Source: Acinetobacter sp. ANC 3929 | GTDB lineage: Bacteria; Pseudomonadota; Gammaproteobacteria; Pseudomonadales; Moraxellaceae | Assembly: GCF_000369405.1 (NCBI RefSeq) | Contig: NZ_KB849999.1 | Span: 385,914 to 449,913, forward strand | Direction of reading: 5' to 3' | DNA length: 64,000 bases | In this document: positions 32,749 through 42,481 of the stretch, one piece after another | Layout: each line of letters starts with the position of its first letter | Position numbering within the stretch: position 1 is the stretch's first letter | The notes under the pieces: generated by a model | Seen by the model: the letters and a program-made list of their open reading frames with translations, nothing else | Database searches by the model: none | Told to the model about the DNA's origin: nothing | Translations under genes and position numbers: made by a program

Positions 32749-33321
32749 TTGTCTGCTTTAGAAATCGTTGCAGTGATTATTAGTCTGATGGGTGTGACAT
32801 TGACCATCCGACGCAATATATGGTGCTGGTGGTTTAATTTTCTGGCTTGTGGGTTGTATGCCTATTTTTTCTTTACCATAAAACTGTATGGTGAAACGAT
32901 CCTGCAATTTTTCTTTATCTTGATGAATGTTTATGGATTCTATTATTGGTTGAAAGGCAAGCGTCAGGATCATGATATTCGGATTGAACCCATTGCCAAG
33001 CCCCTTGTGTTGTTCCAAATGTGTTTAGCGGTGGTGTTTGGCTTAATCTTTGGTTTGATTCTTAAACACTTTACCGATGCTGCTGTACCGATGCTCGATT
33101 CACAGTTGGTGGCGTTTAGTTTACTGGCGACCTATTGGACCAGCCGTAAGCATATTGCAACATGGATCCTCTGGATTTTTGTCAATATCATCTATGTAGG
33201 CATGTTTATCTACAAAGAAGTTTTCCTGACCGCAGGGCTCTATGCCGCCTTTGTCGGGCTGGCTGCTTATGGCTGGTGGCAATGGCAACAGGTCAAGCAA
33301 AAACAGCATAGCCATGCATAA
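32749..33321 (+). CDS. pnuC: PnuC-family nicotinamide riboside transporter
   Basis: About 190 residues from TTG 32749, preceded by GAAAGAAG; a TTG at 32719 would add 10 residues. It has about seven hydrophobic helices and the PnuC signature NIWCWWFNFLACGLYAYFFF, LYGETILQFFFILMNVYGFYYW and TYWTSRKHIATWILWIFVN. PnuC proteins import nicotinamide riboside by facilitated diffusion for NAD synthesis. No nadR-type kinase gene is next to it. Confidence 0.9.
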   Translation: MSALEIVAVIISLMGVTLTIRRNIWCWWFNFLACGLYAYFFFTIKLYGETILQFFFILMNVYGFYYWLKGKRQDHDIRIEPIAKPLVLFQMCLAVVFGLIFGLILKHFTDAAVPMLDSQLVAFSLLATYWTSRKHIATWILWIFVNIIYVGMFIYKEVFLTAGLYAAFVGLAAYGWWQWQQVKQKQHSHA

Positions 33322-33322
33322 A

Positions 33323-33346
33323 TAAGGGCAGCTGAGGCTGCCCTTA
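33323..33346. terminator. Bidirectional terminator between pnuC and glpQ
   Basis: TAAGGGCAGC / GCTGCCCTTA around a TGAG loop, immediately after the pnuC stop and 16 bp before the convergent glpQ stop. Confidence 0.8.
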
Positions 33347-33361
33347 AATTTGAAACAAGTC

Positions 33362-34516
33362 TTATTTTACCGTGGCTTGATAACTTTGTACTGCCTGGCG
33401 GCCCAATGCTGGATCATCGGTAAAGATACCATCTACACCTGCTTTGAAATACAGCTGCATTTCCTTTATTGAACCTGCGGCACAACGTTCCGCTTCTTTG
33501 GCTTTATCTGCGCTACATTTTAAGCTGGCTGGCAGGAAGTTATTTTCAGGCCGGAAGGTATATGGATGCACCTTTAGCCCCGCCTGATGAGCATCGGTCA
33601 CAAAAGAAGTGGTTTGCATGGTTTCTTGGTCGATAATATAAGGTTTCCATGGTCCTACACCATTTGCATATTTTGCAACGTCTTTTAATCCCTGTGCAGT
33701 TGCCATATTGCCATAGGTAGTCGCGATATTTTGAGCGACATAATCCGCAGGGCGTACTGTTTTTTCATCATAAAGCTGGATCAGTTGGGCATGTTTAACA
33801 CTCTTATGTAAATCCAGTTGGTTTTTCAAATATTTTAAATTGCCAACTTCGAAAGATTGTAGATAAATTGGTGCAATATCGCGAGTGTATTGATATTTAG
33901 ACAGCGTTTTAAGTAGCGTGTCTTCCATCGCCAAATTTTGTTTTTGGAAATAGGTCGGATGTTTAGTTTCAATATACAAGCCAATAATCTTGCCGGTTTT
34001 TTTATAATGCGCATCAGCAAGTTCAATGATCTGCTCTAAAGTCGGAACAGGATAGAGATCATTATATTTTTGATTGTCTGGTCGAAATTGCGGAATACGT
34101 TCACGTGCTTTCAGTTGTTGTAATTCGTTTAAAGTAAAGTCTTCCGTAAACCAACCGTTATCAAAACGTGTCCCATCAATCACTTTAGTTTTTTTACGAT
34201 CCGCAAATTGAGGTAGGGTAGAAACATTGGTGGTGCCACCAATTTCATTTTCATGTCGAGCGACCAAAACACCATCTTTAGTTGAAACTAAATCTGGTTC
34301 GATGAAGTCAGCACCATCATCAATGGCTTTTTGATAAGACGCAAGCGTATGTTCTGGTCGAAGTGCACTGGCACCACGATGTCCAATCACTAAAATTTTT
34401 GGCAGTTGATATTCAGGTTGAGTGGTATTACTTTGATTATTATTGTCATCATTACAGCCTGCAAGACTGATCAGGCAGAGACAAAGCGCAGCTTTTTTAA
34501 ACATGAATAAACTCAT
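33362..34516 (-). CDS. glpQ: Glycerophosphodiester phosphodiesterase lipoprotein
   Basis: 384 residues with lipobox ISLAGC (Cys21). The GDPD TIM barrel starts ILVIGHRGASALRPEHT (catalytic His), continues GADFIEPDLVSTKDG and VARHENEIGG, and ends VDGIFTDDPAL. It cleaves glycerophosphodiesters to glycerol-3-phosphate and an alcohol in the envelope, like periplasmic GlpQ. No glpT is adjacent. Confidence 0.93.
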   Translation of the reverse strand: MSLFMFKKAALCLCLISLAGCNDDNNNQSNTTQPEYQLPKILVIGHRGASALRPEHTLASYQKAIDDGADFIEPDLVSTKDGVLVARHENEIGGTTNVSTLPQFADRKKTKVIDGTRFDNGWFTEDFTLNELQQLKARERIPQFRPDNQKYNDLYPVPTLEQIIELADAHYKKTGKIIGLYIETKHPTYFQKQNLAMEDTLLKTLSKYQYTRDIAPIYLQSFEVGNLKYLKNQLDLHKSVKHAQLIQLYDEKTVRPADYVAQNIATTYGNMATAQGLKDVAKYANGVGPWKPYIIDQETMQTTSFVTDAHQAGLKVHPYTFRPENNFLPASLKCSADKAKEAERCAAGSIKEMQLYFKAGVDGIFTDDPALGRQAVQSYQATVK

Positions 34517-34627
34517 CAGTTTTTATCTAAGCGCCTAGTTTGAAAGCTAAAGTTATCAAATCAATGACAGTTGTATGATGGTTTGATGAAATTATGAAGA
34601 ATTCTACAGTTGAGATTTGAAAAATAA

Positions 34628-34665
34628 AAAAATCCAATTTAGATAGAAGCCCAAACTGGATTTTT
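34628..34665 (-). terminator. Terminator of the phosphoethanolamine-transferase-like gene
   Basis: AAATCCAATTT / AAACTGGATTT with a single mismatch and a long T-run on the minus strand, 13 bp after the stop codon. Confidence 0.85.
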
Positions 34666-34677
34666 TATTCATGATTG

Positions 34678-36291
34678 TTAAGACTTATGCTTCCAATACG
34701 GCCAATTGATTTCTGGGGTAAATTGATAATTTTCATCTTGCCAATAAGACTGTTTTGGCGATGATTTATCTTTAAGCCCCATGATATGCATGAGATTATT
34801 ATCAAGTTCTGCGGTATTTAAGGTCTTGTCTTTATTTACCCCAGTCGCCAGCATTTTATCAGACCACATAATTACAGGAACTTGATAACCAGCTTTGGTA
34901 TTTGGACTATGTCCCGCATAATCGATTTCATGTCCAACTTCATTGCCATGATCCGATACAACGGTGAACGATCTAAAGTCTGGCACTGCATCTGCTCTCA
35001 AATCATCTAGAAACTTTGCTAACAGAGAGTCTTCGTATAAAACTGCATTATCGTAATCATTACGCAGTGAGCGAATCCAGGGATCAATATTTCGATTTTT
35101 AAGTTCCATTTCAACTTGATCATTACTGGTACTGGTAAATTTATTGAATGCAGATGGATAACGTTCTTTATAATTTGGATGAGCGCCAATCAAATGAAGA
35201 ATAATTAACTTTTTCGGTTCAGGGTCTGCCAACGCTTGTTGATAATCAGGGATTAAGCTTTCATCCAAAGACGTACTACTTCGCCCGGAACGGGTGTTTT
35301 TATACACGGCTTTATCGGCATAGGAACCAAACAGAGAGGACAAATAGGTGTCATCTTGGTTACTGAGCCAATAAATCTTATAACCAGCAGCACGTGCATA
35401 GGCCAATACACTTTCGGATGAATATTTATCATGTTCTGCGGCTGGACTTTCGGTCAATAGAACACGTAGTGCATTGATAGTAGATGGTGCTGGAGAAAAG
35501 GCATTACAGAAGACATTAATCTCAGCAAGTCGCTTTGTCATTTCAGGTGTGGTATCTCGCGGATAATCGCATACGCCTAAGTTTAGACTGGTGAGACTTT
35601 CTGAAAGGATCAAGACATGGGTTTGTTTTCCTTTGGCTTGGTCTGTCAGCACTAAATTATTTTTTGCACTCAGATCCCATTGATGATGCACATCTTTATG
35701 TTGCTTAATTCTATCTTTAAAATCCTGAATTTTAGTTTGGAACTCAGACCAAAATATAACAGGGTGAACCTTGCGAGAAGGTTTCATTAAATAGCTGGTA
35801 GTGGCTAACAAGATCAGTAGAATAATGCAACTGCGATATACACGACTCTGCCAAAGGCGACTGAAATGAATCGGTTTAACCAGTTTGAATACAGCAAAGC
35901 TATACAGCGTGAGCGCGCTGAGCAAACCGAACACCACTGCTGCAATGGTAACGAGATGCAGTTGGATAAAACCCCAGCTTTCTTGTTGATTGGTATTGGC
36001 AATTGCTTCGATAATAAAATAGGCTTCATTATCACTATTGAATAAAAACCATGTACTGGAACGAAGTAGGGCATCGAGCCATGCGATGAACCACCAAGTA
36101 ATGGTAAGAACATACCAATATATCTTTTGTCGCGTGATTGCTAGATAGATAAAAAAAACGCCCGGTAAAGATAAAAAGCCAAGCCTTAAACCATCAGACA
36201 AATTACCTGCGCCAATCAGCAAGCCTCCAGTAATGAATGCTGGAAGCAGGATAAGCAACAAGATATTAAAGTTTTTTAAGCTGGCCTTCAT
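34678..36291 (-). CDS. Phosphoethanolamine-transferase-like membrane sulfatase-fold protein
   Basis: 537 residues. Five N-terminal membrane helices precede a periplasmic alkaline-phosphatase-fold domain with LILSESLTSLNLGVCDYPRD, RDTTPEM and VVSDHGNEVGHEIDYAGHS (metal ligands). The nucleophile position, usually Thr in EptA/MCR (GET), appears as Ser in SES, as in some CptA-like relatives. Family members transfer phosphoethanolamine to lipid A, core sugars or periplasmic glucans. It is not next to pmrAB, so a direct colistin link should not be assumed. Confidence 0.82.
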   Translation of the reverse strand: MKASLKNFNILLLILLPAFITGGLLIGAGNLSDGLRLGFLSLPGVFFIYLAITRQKIYWYVLTITWWFIAWLDALLRSSTWFLFNSDNEAYFIIEAIANTNQQESWGFIQLHLVTIAAVVFGLLSALTLYSFAVFKLVKPIHFSRLWQSRVYRSCIILLILLATTSYLMKPSRKVHPVIFWSEFQTKIQDFKDRIKQHKDVHHQWDLSAKNNLVLTDQAKGKQTHVLILSESLTSLNLGVCDYPRDTTPEMTKRLAEINVFCNAFSPAPSTINALRVLLTESPAAEHDKYSSESVLAYARAAGYKIYWLSNQDDTYLSSLFGSYADKAVYKNTRSGRSSTSLDESLIPDYQQALADPEPKKLIILHLIGAHPNYKERYPSAFNKFTSTSNDQVEMELKNRNIDPWIRSLRNDYDNAVLYEDSLLAKFLDDLRADAVPDFRSFTVVSDHGNEVGHEIDYAGHSPNTKAGYQVPVIMWSDKMLATGVNKDKTLNTAELDNNLMHIMGLKDKSSPKQSYWQDENYQFTPEINWPYWKHKS

Positions 36292-36618
36292 ATATGACTA
36301 ATAAAATGGGGGAGAGTTACCGAGCGTGCTAATATCGGTTTAAGTGGGGAATGTGTCAATTCCAAATTAAGAAGTATTTGATTGCACAGTAAATTAAATT
36401 AATTAAACAGCTAAACTGTTTACTCAGTGAAGAAATAGATCTTTCATTTATTGAAGCGTTGCAAAATCCATTATTTCTCCTCAATCCTCGCTTTTTGAAA
36501 TGATATGTTAATAGGGATGGTGTTTGCTGCAAAGCTCGGTAATGATCGTAGATTGAAAGTGCCAAAATTTATCTATCTTTTTGAAAAATTGACTGTTTCA
36601 ATAATGGAATGAGCAGCC
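36292..36618. promoter_or_regulatory. Divergent intergenic region before the RND pump gene
   Basis: 327 bp with no supported gene. An inverted repeat TAAACAG / CTGTTTA with a 5-nt spacer (36404-36422), nested in an outer AGTAAA/TTTACT pair, could be a repressor operator. No regulator gene lies next to it. Confidence 0.4.
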
Positions 36619-39600
36619 ATGTTATCTAAGTTTTTTATTCATCGCCCAATTTTTGCTGGAGTACTGGCAATCATTGTCATGGCTGTTGGTCTCTTCTCCA
36701 TTTTAAATTTACCTGTAGAGCGCTATCCTGATATCGCACCGCCGCGAATCACGGTTGCAGCAAATTATAGTGGTGCAGATGCCCAAGCGGTTGAAGATAG
36801 CGTTACCCAAGTTTTAGAGCAACAGATTAAAGGGATTGATCACCTGCTGTATTTCAACTCTAGCAGTGATGCCAGTGGTAATAGCCGAATTAGTCTGTTC
36901 TTTGAACAAGGGACTGACCCTGATCAAGCACAGGTACAGGTACAAAATGCAGTAAATGGTGCGATCAACCGTCTCCCAGAAGATGTACAGCGACAAGGTG
37001 TTAATGTCCGTAAGTCTTTGAGTGATTCCTTTATGGTCATTGGGCTTGGGGACAAGTCAGGACGTTCAAGTAATCTCGATATTTCAGACTATCTAACTAA
37101 TAATTTTGAATTGAACCTGAGCCGCATTGAAGGTGTCGGTGAGGTCAGTGTGTTTGGATCACAATATGCGATGCGTATATGGTTGGATCCACAGCGCTTG
37201 GAACGTTATCAATTACAAGTCAGTGATGTACGTTCCGCGATTGAAAATCAAAATACCCAAGTTGCTGCTGGTGCAATTGGTGACTTACCCGCAGTCGACA
37301 ACCAGTATTTAAATGCCAAGGTTACCTCTGGCTCACTTCTGCGTACACCTGAACAGTTTGAAAATATTATTGTTAAAGCCAACAGTGATGGCAGCTTTGT
37401 CTATTTAAAAGATGTAGCACGAGTTGAGGTGGGGGCGGAAAATTATCAGGTGTTTAACAGTCTGAATGGATATCCAGCTTCGGGGCTTTCATTATCATTG
37501 ACTGTCGGTGCCAATGTGATGCAAGTGGCTGATGCCGTTTATAAAGAAGTTGCACGTTTAGAAAAAACCTTGCCCGATGGTTATTTTGTGGTTTATCCAC
37601 GCGATGATACGCCGTTTGTAAAAGAGTCGATGTCACAAGTGGTTTCGACCTTGATCGAAGCGATTGGACTGGTTGTGTTGGTGATGTTTATCTTTCTGCA
37701 AAATTGGCGCGCAACACTTATTCCAGCAGTCACAGTTCCCGTGGTCATCCTCGGGACTTTTGCTGTTTTAGCGGTTCTCGGGATGAGTATTAATACGCTG
37801 ACCTTATTTGCAATGGTATTGGCGATTGGACTGCTGGTTGATGATGCAATTGTTGTGGTTGAAAACGTTGAACGACTGATGCATGAGCAGCAACTCAGTG
37901 CCAAGGAAGCGTCAATCCAATCCATGCAGGAGATCAGTGGGGCTTTGGTCGGGATTACCTTGGTCCTGACCGCTGTTTTTATTCCAATGTCTTTCTTTAG
38001 TGGTGCAACAGGGATTATTTATCGACAGTTTTCGATTACTCTGGTTGTAGCAATGGGGCTTTCTTTATTGGTGGCGTTGATTCTAACACCCGCCTTATGT
38101 GCAATTTTATTGAAACCTCAACAGAAGCAAGCACGTTGGGCAATCTGGTTTAATCAATGTTTGGATGCAATTAAAAAGCGTTATCTCAATATTTCCAAAA
38201 AAGTCATTGCAGTAAAAGCGGTGTCCTTGATTGGCATTGTCGTACTGGTTGTTAGTTTTATCTGGGTGTATCGCGATCTGCCGACAAGTTTCTTGCCGCA
38301 AGAAGATCAAGGGATTTTGGGTGTTCAATTCCGGCTACCAGAAGGTACGCCAATGAGTAAGACTGAAGAGGTTGGTAAGCAGATCTCTGATTACTTCCTT
38401 GAGCATGAAAAAGCCAATTTGAATGGGGTGATGGTGATTCATGGACGTAACTTTTCAGGTACTGGACAAAACCTTGGTCAAGCCTTTGTGTCGTTAAAAC
38501 ATTGGGATGATCGTAAAGGGACAGAAAATAGTGCACAGCAAATTCGTGCAAGAGCGATGCAATATTTCTCAAAGAATAATCAAGCACGTATTATGGTATT
38601 AATGCCTTCGGTGATTCGTGGTTTAGGTAACTCCGATAAAATTGATTTTTGGTTGCAAGATACTCAAGGACTGGGGCGACAAAGCTTGGTGAATTCTTTC
38701 CAACAGTTGCAACAGCAAGGTAATGCACTCGATTCCGTCGAAAATGTCGATAAAAAGGGTAATGATGATCAAGCCGTATTAAATATCAAGATTGATCATA
38801 AGGCTGCCATGATCCATGGGCTGAATGTAAGTGAAATTAATCGCACCTTATCGACTGCGTGGAGTGGAAGTTATATCAATGACTTTATTGACCGTGGTCG
38901 AATTAAGCGAGTGTATTTACAAGGTGATGCGCCATATCGTTCCAAACCTGAAGATTTAAACTATTGGTATGTCAAAAATGCCAATGGTCAAATGGTACCA
39001 TTTTCACAGTTTAGTCAGATTGCTTGGCAAGGTGCTCCACCGATGCTAGAGCGTTTTATGGGCTATCCAGCAATGAGCATGGAAGCAGACGCATCGAAAG
39101 GCTTTAGTAGTGGACAAGGCATGCAAGCAATTGCTGGTTTGGTTGATCAAATGCCAAATGTGGGTCTTGCGTGGAGTGGCTTGTCTTATCAAGAACAGCA
39201 ATCCAGTAATCAGGCAATTTGGTTATATCTGATTTCTGTCGCCTTTATTTTCCTCTGTCTTGCGGCACTCTATGAAAGTTGGTCCATTCCAACAGTGGTG
39301 ATTGCAGCAATTCCACTCGGCATTGGTGGAACCATTTTATTTAGTTATTGGTTTGGTTTCGCCAATGATATTTATTTCCAGATTGCACTACTGACTACCA
39401 TTGGTTTGTCCTGTAAGAACGCCATTTTGATGGTCGAGTTCGCCGCAAGTTTGCAGCAACAAGGCCGTAACGCACTGGACGCTGCTTTAGAAGCAGCTGG
39501 GCTTCGTCTCAGACCGATTCTGATGACTTCAATCGCATTTGGTGCAGGTGTGATTCCATTAATGTTCTCGAGTGGGGCAGGGGCTTTAAGTCGACAGGCG

Positions 39601-39729
39601 ATTGGTTATAGCGTATTCGGTGGTGTAGTTTTCGGTACGATTTTGGTCCTGATCTTTATTCCATTTATGTATGTACTGGTCAGAACCCTGTCTAAGTCGA
39701 AAGACAATCCAGTTGAAGTGTTAAAATAA
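36619..39729 (+). CDS. RND multidrug efflux permease (HAE-1, AcrB/MexB type), orphan
   Basis: 1036 residues with twelve predicted membrane helices and two large periplasmic loops. The N-terminus MLSKFFIHRPIFAGVLAIIV, the proton-relay double Asp in GLLVDDAIVVVENVERLM and the C-terminal half GLSCKNAILMVEFA are typical of HAE-1 pumps. Neither a membrane fusion protein nor an outer membrane channel gene lies next to it, so it must borrow partners from elsewhere. The substrate range is unknown, and it is not assigned to AdeB/AdeG/AdeJ, which normally sit with their fusion-protein genes. Confidence 0.93.
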   Translation: MLSKFFIHRPIFAGVLAIIVMAVGLFSILNLPVERYPDIAPPRITVAANYSGADAQAVEDSVTQVLEQQIKGIDHLLYFNSSSDASGNSRISLFFEQGTDPDQAQVQVQNAVNGAINRLPEDVQRQGVNVRKSLSDSFMVIGLGDKSGRSSNLDISDYLTNNFELNLSRIEGVGEVSVFGSQYAMRIWLDPQRLERYQLQVSDVRSAIENQNTQVAAGAIGDLPAVDNQYLNAKVTSGSLLRTPEQFENIIVKANSDGSFVYLKDVARVEVGAENYQVFNSLNGYPASGLSLSLTVGANVMQVADAVYKEVARLEKTLPDGYFVVYPRDDTPFVKESMSQVVSTLIEAIGLVVLVMFIFLQNWRATLIPAVTVPVVILGTFAVLAVLGMSINTLTLFAMVLAIGLLVDDAIVVVENVERLMHEQQLSAKEASIQSMQEISGALVGITLVLTAVFIPMSFFSGATGIIYRQFSITLVVAMGLSLLVALILTPALCAILLKPQQKQARWAIWFNQCLDAIKKRYLNISKKVIAVKAVSLIGIVVLVVSFIWVYRDLPTSFLPQEDQGILGVQFRLPEGTPMSKTEEVGKQISDYFLEHEKANLNGVMVIHGRNFSGTGQNLGQAFVSLKHWDDRKGTENSAQQIRARAMQYFSKNNQARIMVLMPSVIRGLGNSDKIDFWLQDTQGLGRQSLVNSFQQLQQQGNALDSVENVDKKGNDDQAVLNIKIDHKAAMIHGLNVSEINRTLSTAWSGSYINDFIDRGRIKRVYLQGDAPYRSKPEDLNYWYVKNANGQMVPFSQFSQIAWQGAPPMLERFMGYPAMSMEADASKGFSSGQGMQAIAGLVDQMPNVGLAWSGLSYQEQQSSNQAIWLYLISVAFIFLCLAALYESWSIPTVVIAAIPLGIGGTILFSYWFGFANDIYFQIALLTTIGLSCKNAILMVEFAASLQQQGRNALDAALEAAGLRLRPILMTSIAFGAGVIPLMFSSGAGALSRQAIGYSVFGGVVFGTILVLIFIPFMYVLVRTLSKSKDNPVEVLK

Positions 39730-39747
39730 GCTTCGGATAAACAACTG

Positions 39748-39796
39748 AAATGAACAATTCGCTGCGCAAAATAGCATTCGAATTGTTCATTTTTGT
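39748..39796 (+). terminator. Terminator after the RND gene
   Basis: Perfect 14-bp arms AAATGAACAATTCG / CGAATTGTTCATTT with a 17-nt loop, then T-rich sequence. Confidence 0.85.
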
Positions 39797-40016
39797 TGTC
39801 TAAGTTGAGAATATAAAAAAATATTTGTAGTATTGCCGTGCCGTATAAGCGGCTTAATGAGGTTTGATTCCCCAAATGGACACGCAGAGTTGTAGTTTAT
39901 TCCAAATTACACATTTTTATATTAATCAAAATCTGAATGAAGTTTTCTATTCGATCGTAAAATAATACGCTGCGTTTAGCCCTTCATTGCAGATACTTTG
40001 TAGTGAAGAGGCAAAT

Positions 40017-41354
40017 ATGAGCTACAACAACTTTTTATATTTATTAAGCGACGCACTTAAAAATAATCATATTGAACTTGCACTTGCATCAGTTGAAACA
40101 TTTCAAGCAGTCGATATTGCGGATGTATTAACACAGCTCTCACCTGAACAGAGTCAATTACTACTCACGCATTTACCTGATCGTGCCTATGTATTTTCAT
40201 ATCTTCCACCCAATGAACAGGTCAAACTGGCCCAAGCCATGCCCAGAAATATTTTGGCAGAGATTATTGGCGAAATGTCATCGGATAAACGTGCCGATGT
40301 CTTTAAATGTTTGGATGAAGAACAACAAAATGCACTATTGCCAGCCCTTGCACAGGCTGAGAGAGAGGATATCCGTCAACTGTCCTCTTATTTAGAGGGA
40401 ACGGCGGGCGCGATTATGAGTTCCGAATATGCGACTTTGAAACCCAAGATGATGGTCATGGATGCGATCAGAATGTTGCGCCTTGAAGCACCTGATACTG
40501 AAATGATTTACTTTGCTTATGTTCTAGATGAAGCACGTAAAATCCTCGGGGTTTTGTCCTTAAAGCAGTTGATACTTGCACCTGAAGATCAGAATATCAA
40601 TGAACTCATGGAAACCAATGTCTTAACCGCGTTTGTGGATACAGATCAAGACGAAGTGGCAAAAACCATTGCACGGTATGATTTATTAGCACTGCCAATT
40701 ATTGATCACCAAAACATGATGGTCGGGATTGTGACCTATGATGATGCGATGGACGTTGCCAGCGAAGAAGCCACTGAAGACTTTTTAAAAGTCGGTGCGG
40801 TCAATGCATCATCTAAGCTCAGTATTAAGTCTGCACCGATTTTGCAACTGTATCAGAAACGGGTTTTTTGGCTCGTTTTTTTGGTGTTTGGTAGCTTGTT
40901 GTCAGGAATTGGTATTGCTCACTATGAAGATGTGATTGCAAAAAATCTGGTATTAGTGTTCTTTTTGCCGTTATTGGTGGGTAGTGGTGGTAATGCTGGT
41001 TCGCAATCCTCAACCTTGATGGTTCGTGCCTTAGCCACAGGTGATGTGCAATTCAAAGATTGGTTTCACCTATTGGGGCGAGAAAGCTTAGTGGCTTTAT
41101 GCTTAGGTGGCACCATGGCAATTGCAGTGTCATTACTGGGGTATTTCCGTGGTGATGAAATGGTGGCTTTAGTACTGGCACTGAGCATGATGGGGATTGT
41201 ATTGATGGGCTGTTTGATTGGAATGAGCTTACCGTTTATTTTAAACAAGGCTGGACTCGATCCTGCCAGTGCTTCCGCACCGTTGGTAACCTCGATTTGT
41301 GATGCGACTGGGGTATTGGTGTATTTATTTATCGCATCGATGATTTTATTCTGA
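40017..41354 (+). CDS. mgtE: Magnesium transporter MgtE
   Basis: 445 residues from ATG 40017, preceded by GAAGAGG; an upstream in-frame start at 39987 lacks this. It has the N-terminal MgtE_N superhelical domain (ILTQLSPEQSQLLLTHL-like), paired CBS domains (ALPIIDHQNMMVGIVTYDDAMD) and five C-terminal helices (LPLLVGSGGNAGSQSSTLMVR, CDATGVLVYLFIASMILF). It is a Mg2+-gated channel in the inner membrane. The promoter region may contain a magnesium-responsive element, but none was recognised. Confidence 0.95.
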   Translation: MSYNNFLYLLSDALKNNHIELALASVETFQAVDIADVLTQLSPEQSQLLLTHLPDRAYVFSYLPPNEQVKLAQAMPRNILAEIIGEMSSDKRADVFKCLDEEQQNALLPALAQAEREDIRQLSSYLEGTAGAIMSSEYATLKPKMMVMDAIRMLRLEAPDTEMIYFAYVLDEARKILGVLSLKQLILAPEDQNINELMETNVLTAFVDTDQDEVAKTIARYDLLALPIIDHQNMMVGIVTYDDAMDVASEEATEDFLKVGAVNASSKLSIKSAPILQLYQKRVFWLVFLVFGSLLSGIGIAHYEDVIAKNLVLVFFLPLLVGSGGNAGSQSSTLMVRALATGDVQFKDWFHLLGRESLVALCLGGTMAIAVSLLGYFRGDEMVALVLALSMMGIVLMGCLIGMSLPFILNKAGLDPASASAPLVTSICDATGVLVYLFIASMILF

Positions 41355-41439
41355 ATTCTGATCGGTAATAATAATTGTACCGACAAACAGGAAAATCTGC
41401 TTTATTCTCAAGCATAAACATGGTTTTTAGGTTGAGTGA

Positions 41440-42030
41440 ATGACTGCTCCAACAGAACAAAAAAAATTAACCCAGCAACAAGCAATTGCTGTCGAACGTG
41501 ATTTAGCAAAATTTGCCAATACCATGGACAGTTTGGTTCGGATCCCCTTTACCAAGCAGGGAGTCGGGGCCGATGCTGCGCTGAGTACTATTCCATTTGC
41601 GGGTGATATTGCAGGTTTTATTTTGACGCTATATGCCTTTAAAAAGGCCAGAGAGGTCGGTGTACCACAGCACAAGCTCAAGGGCGTGGTCAAACTGGCG
41701 ATTATGGATATGTTGGTGGGTTTTGTACCCATAGTGGGCACATTATTTGATGTATTTATCCGTCCGAGTCGCAAGACGCTTGAAATTGTGCATGACCATA
41801 TCCGTGAGGAATATCAAGTGCACAGTGATATTCATGTGGTCCATCCATTCCTACATGAATCGCTAGAGCAGAAGCAAAAAACCTCGGCATTTTGGCGTAA
41901 TCCGATCGTGAGCTGGATTTGGCTCCGCATTCCAGATCTATTGGGAATTGCAGTGGTGATTTTACTGGTGCTGGCGGTGTGGGCTGGCTTTAGTTATCTG
42001 TGGCAATTTTATCAAAATATTATTTCTTAG
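41440..42030 (+). CDS. DUF4112 membrane protein
   Basis: 196 residues. The DUF4112-like segment DSLVRIPFTKQGVGADAALS ... IPFAGDIAGF ... VPIVGTLFDVFIRPSRK is followed by a C-terminal membrane helix (LLGIAVVILLVLAVWAGFSYLW). Function unknown. The next gene begins 10 bp after its stop. Confidence 0.85.
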   Translation: MTAPTEQKKLTQQQAIAVERDLAKFANTMDSLVRIPFTKQGVGADAALSTIPFAGDIAGFILTLYAFKKAREVGVPQHKLKGVVKLAIMDMLVGFVPIVGTLFDVFIRPSRKTLEIVHDHIREEYQVHSDIHVVHPFLHESLEQKQKTSAFWRNPIVSWIWLRIPDLLGIAVVILLVLAVWAGFSYLWQFYQNIIS

Positions 42031-42040
42031 TGGTTAATAT

Positions 42041-42343
42041 ATGAGGCATCTAAAAGAATTGCCAGAAAATTGGGTACTTATACAAGCAGAAAAAGAGTCG
42101 ATATTTTCTAATGAACTTAAACGTGAGCTTATATTGGGTCATGTGCTTTTTGCTAAAAAAGCGGTAGCTATTGCTCGAAAAGATGGAGAGGATGATGTTT
42201 TATTCTTTTTAGAAAATCAGGAAGATCAATATGCTGAAGTCCATTTAACATGGAATAATGAAACTAATCCGAGATGGCCACATACTTCACTTTTTAAAAG
42301 TTTCAATGATTGGAAAAAAACAATTGAAGATGCTTGGGAATAA
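42041..42343 (+). CDS. Hypothetical 100-aa soluble protein
   Basis: 100 residues with no signal or membrane segment. It is acidic overall, and the C-terminus has a WPHTSLFKSFNDWKKTIEDAW helix. No family is recognised; the size and composition are similar to small immunity-like proteins, but no toxin is nearby. No clear ribosome site precedes ATG 42041, which lies 10 bp after the DUF4112 gene; translational coupling is possible. Codon usage is more AT-rich than in the neighbours. Confidence 0.65.
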   Translation: MRHLKELPENWVLIQAEKESIFSNELKRELILGHVLFAKKAVAIARKDGEDDVLFFLENQEDQYAEVHLTWNNETNPRWPHTSLFKSFNDWKKTIEDAWE

Positions 42344-42437
42344 AGTAATTTATACTTATAGTATGATCATATAATCTTTGATTTCTTTACCTTATCAAAA
42401 TAGGGTGATTCAAACATTAATTTTGATATGGCAAAAA

Positions 42438-42464
42438 ATAAAGCCTCCATTGTGGAGGCTTTAT
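42438..42464. terminator. Bidirectional terminator between the 100-aa gene and htpX
   Basis: A perfect 12-bp stem ATAAAGCCTCCA / TGGAGGCTTTAT with a TTG loop, between convergent genes. Confidence 0.9.
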
Positions 42465-42481
42465 CGTTTATCTGATACTGA

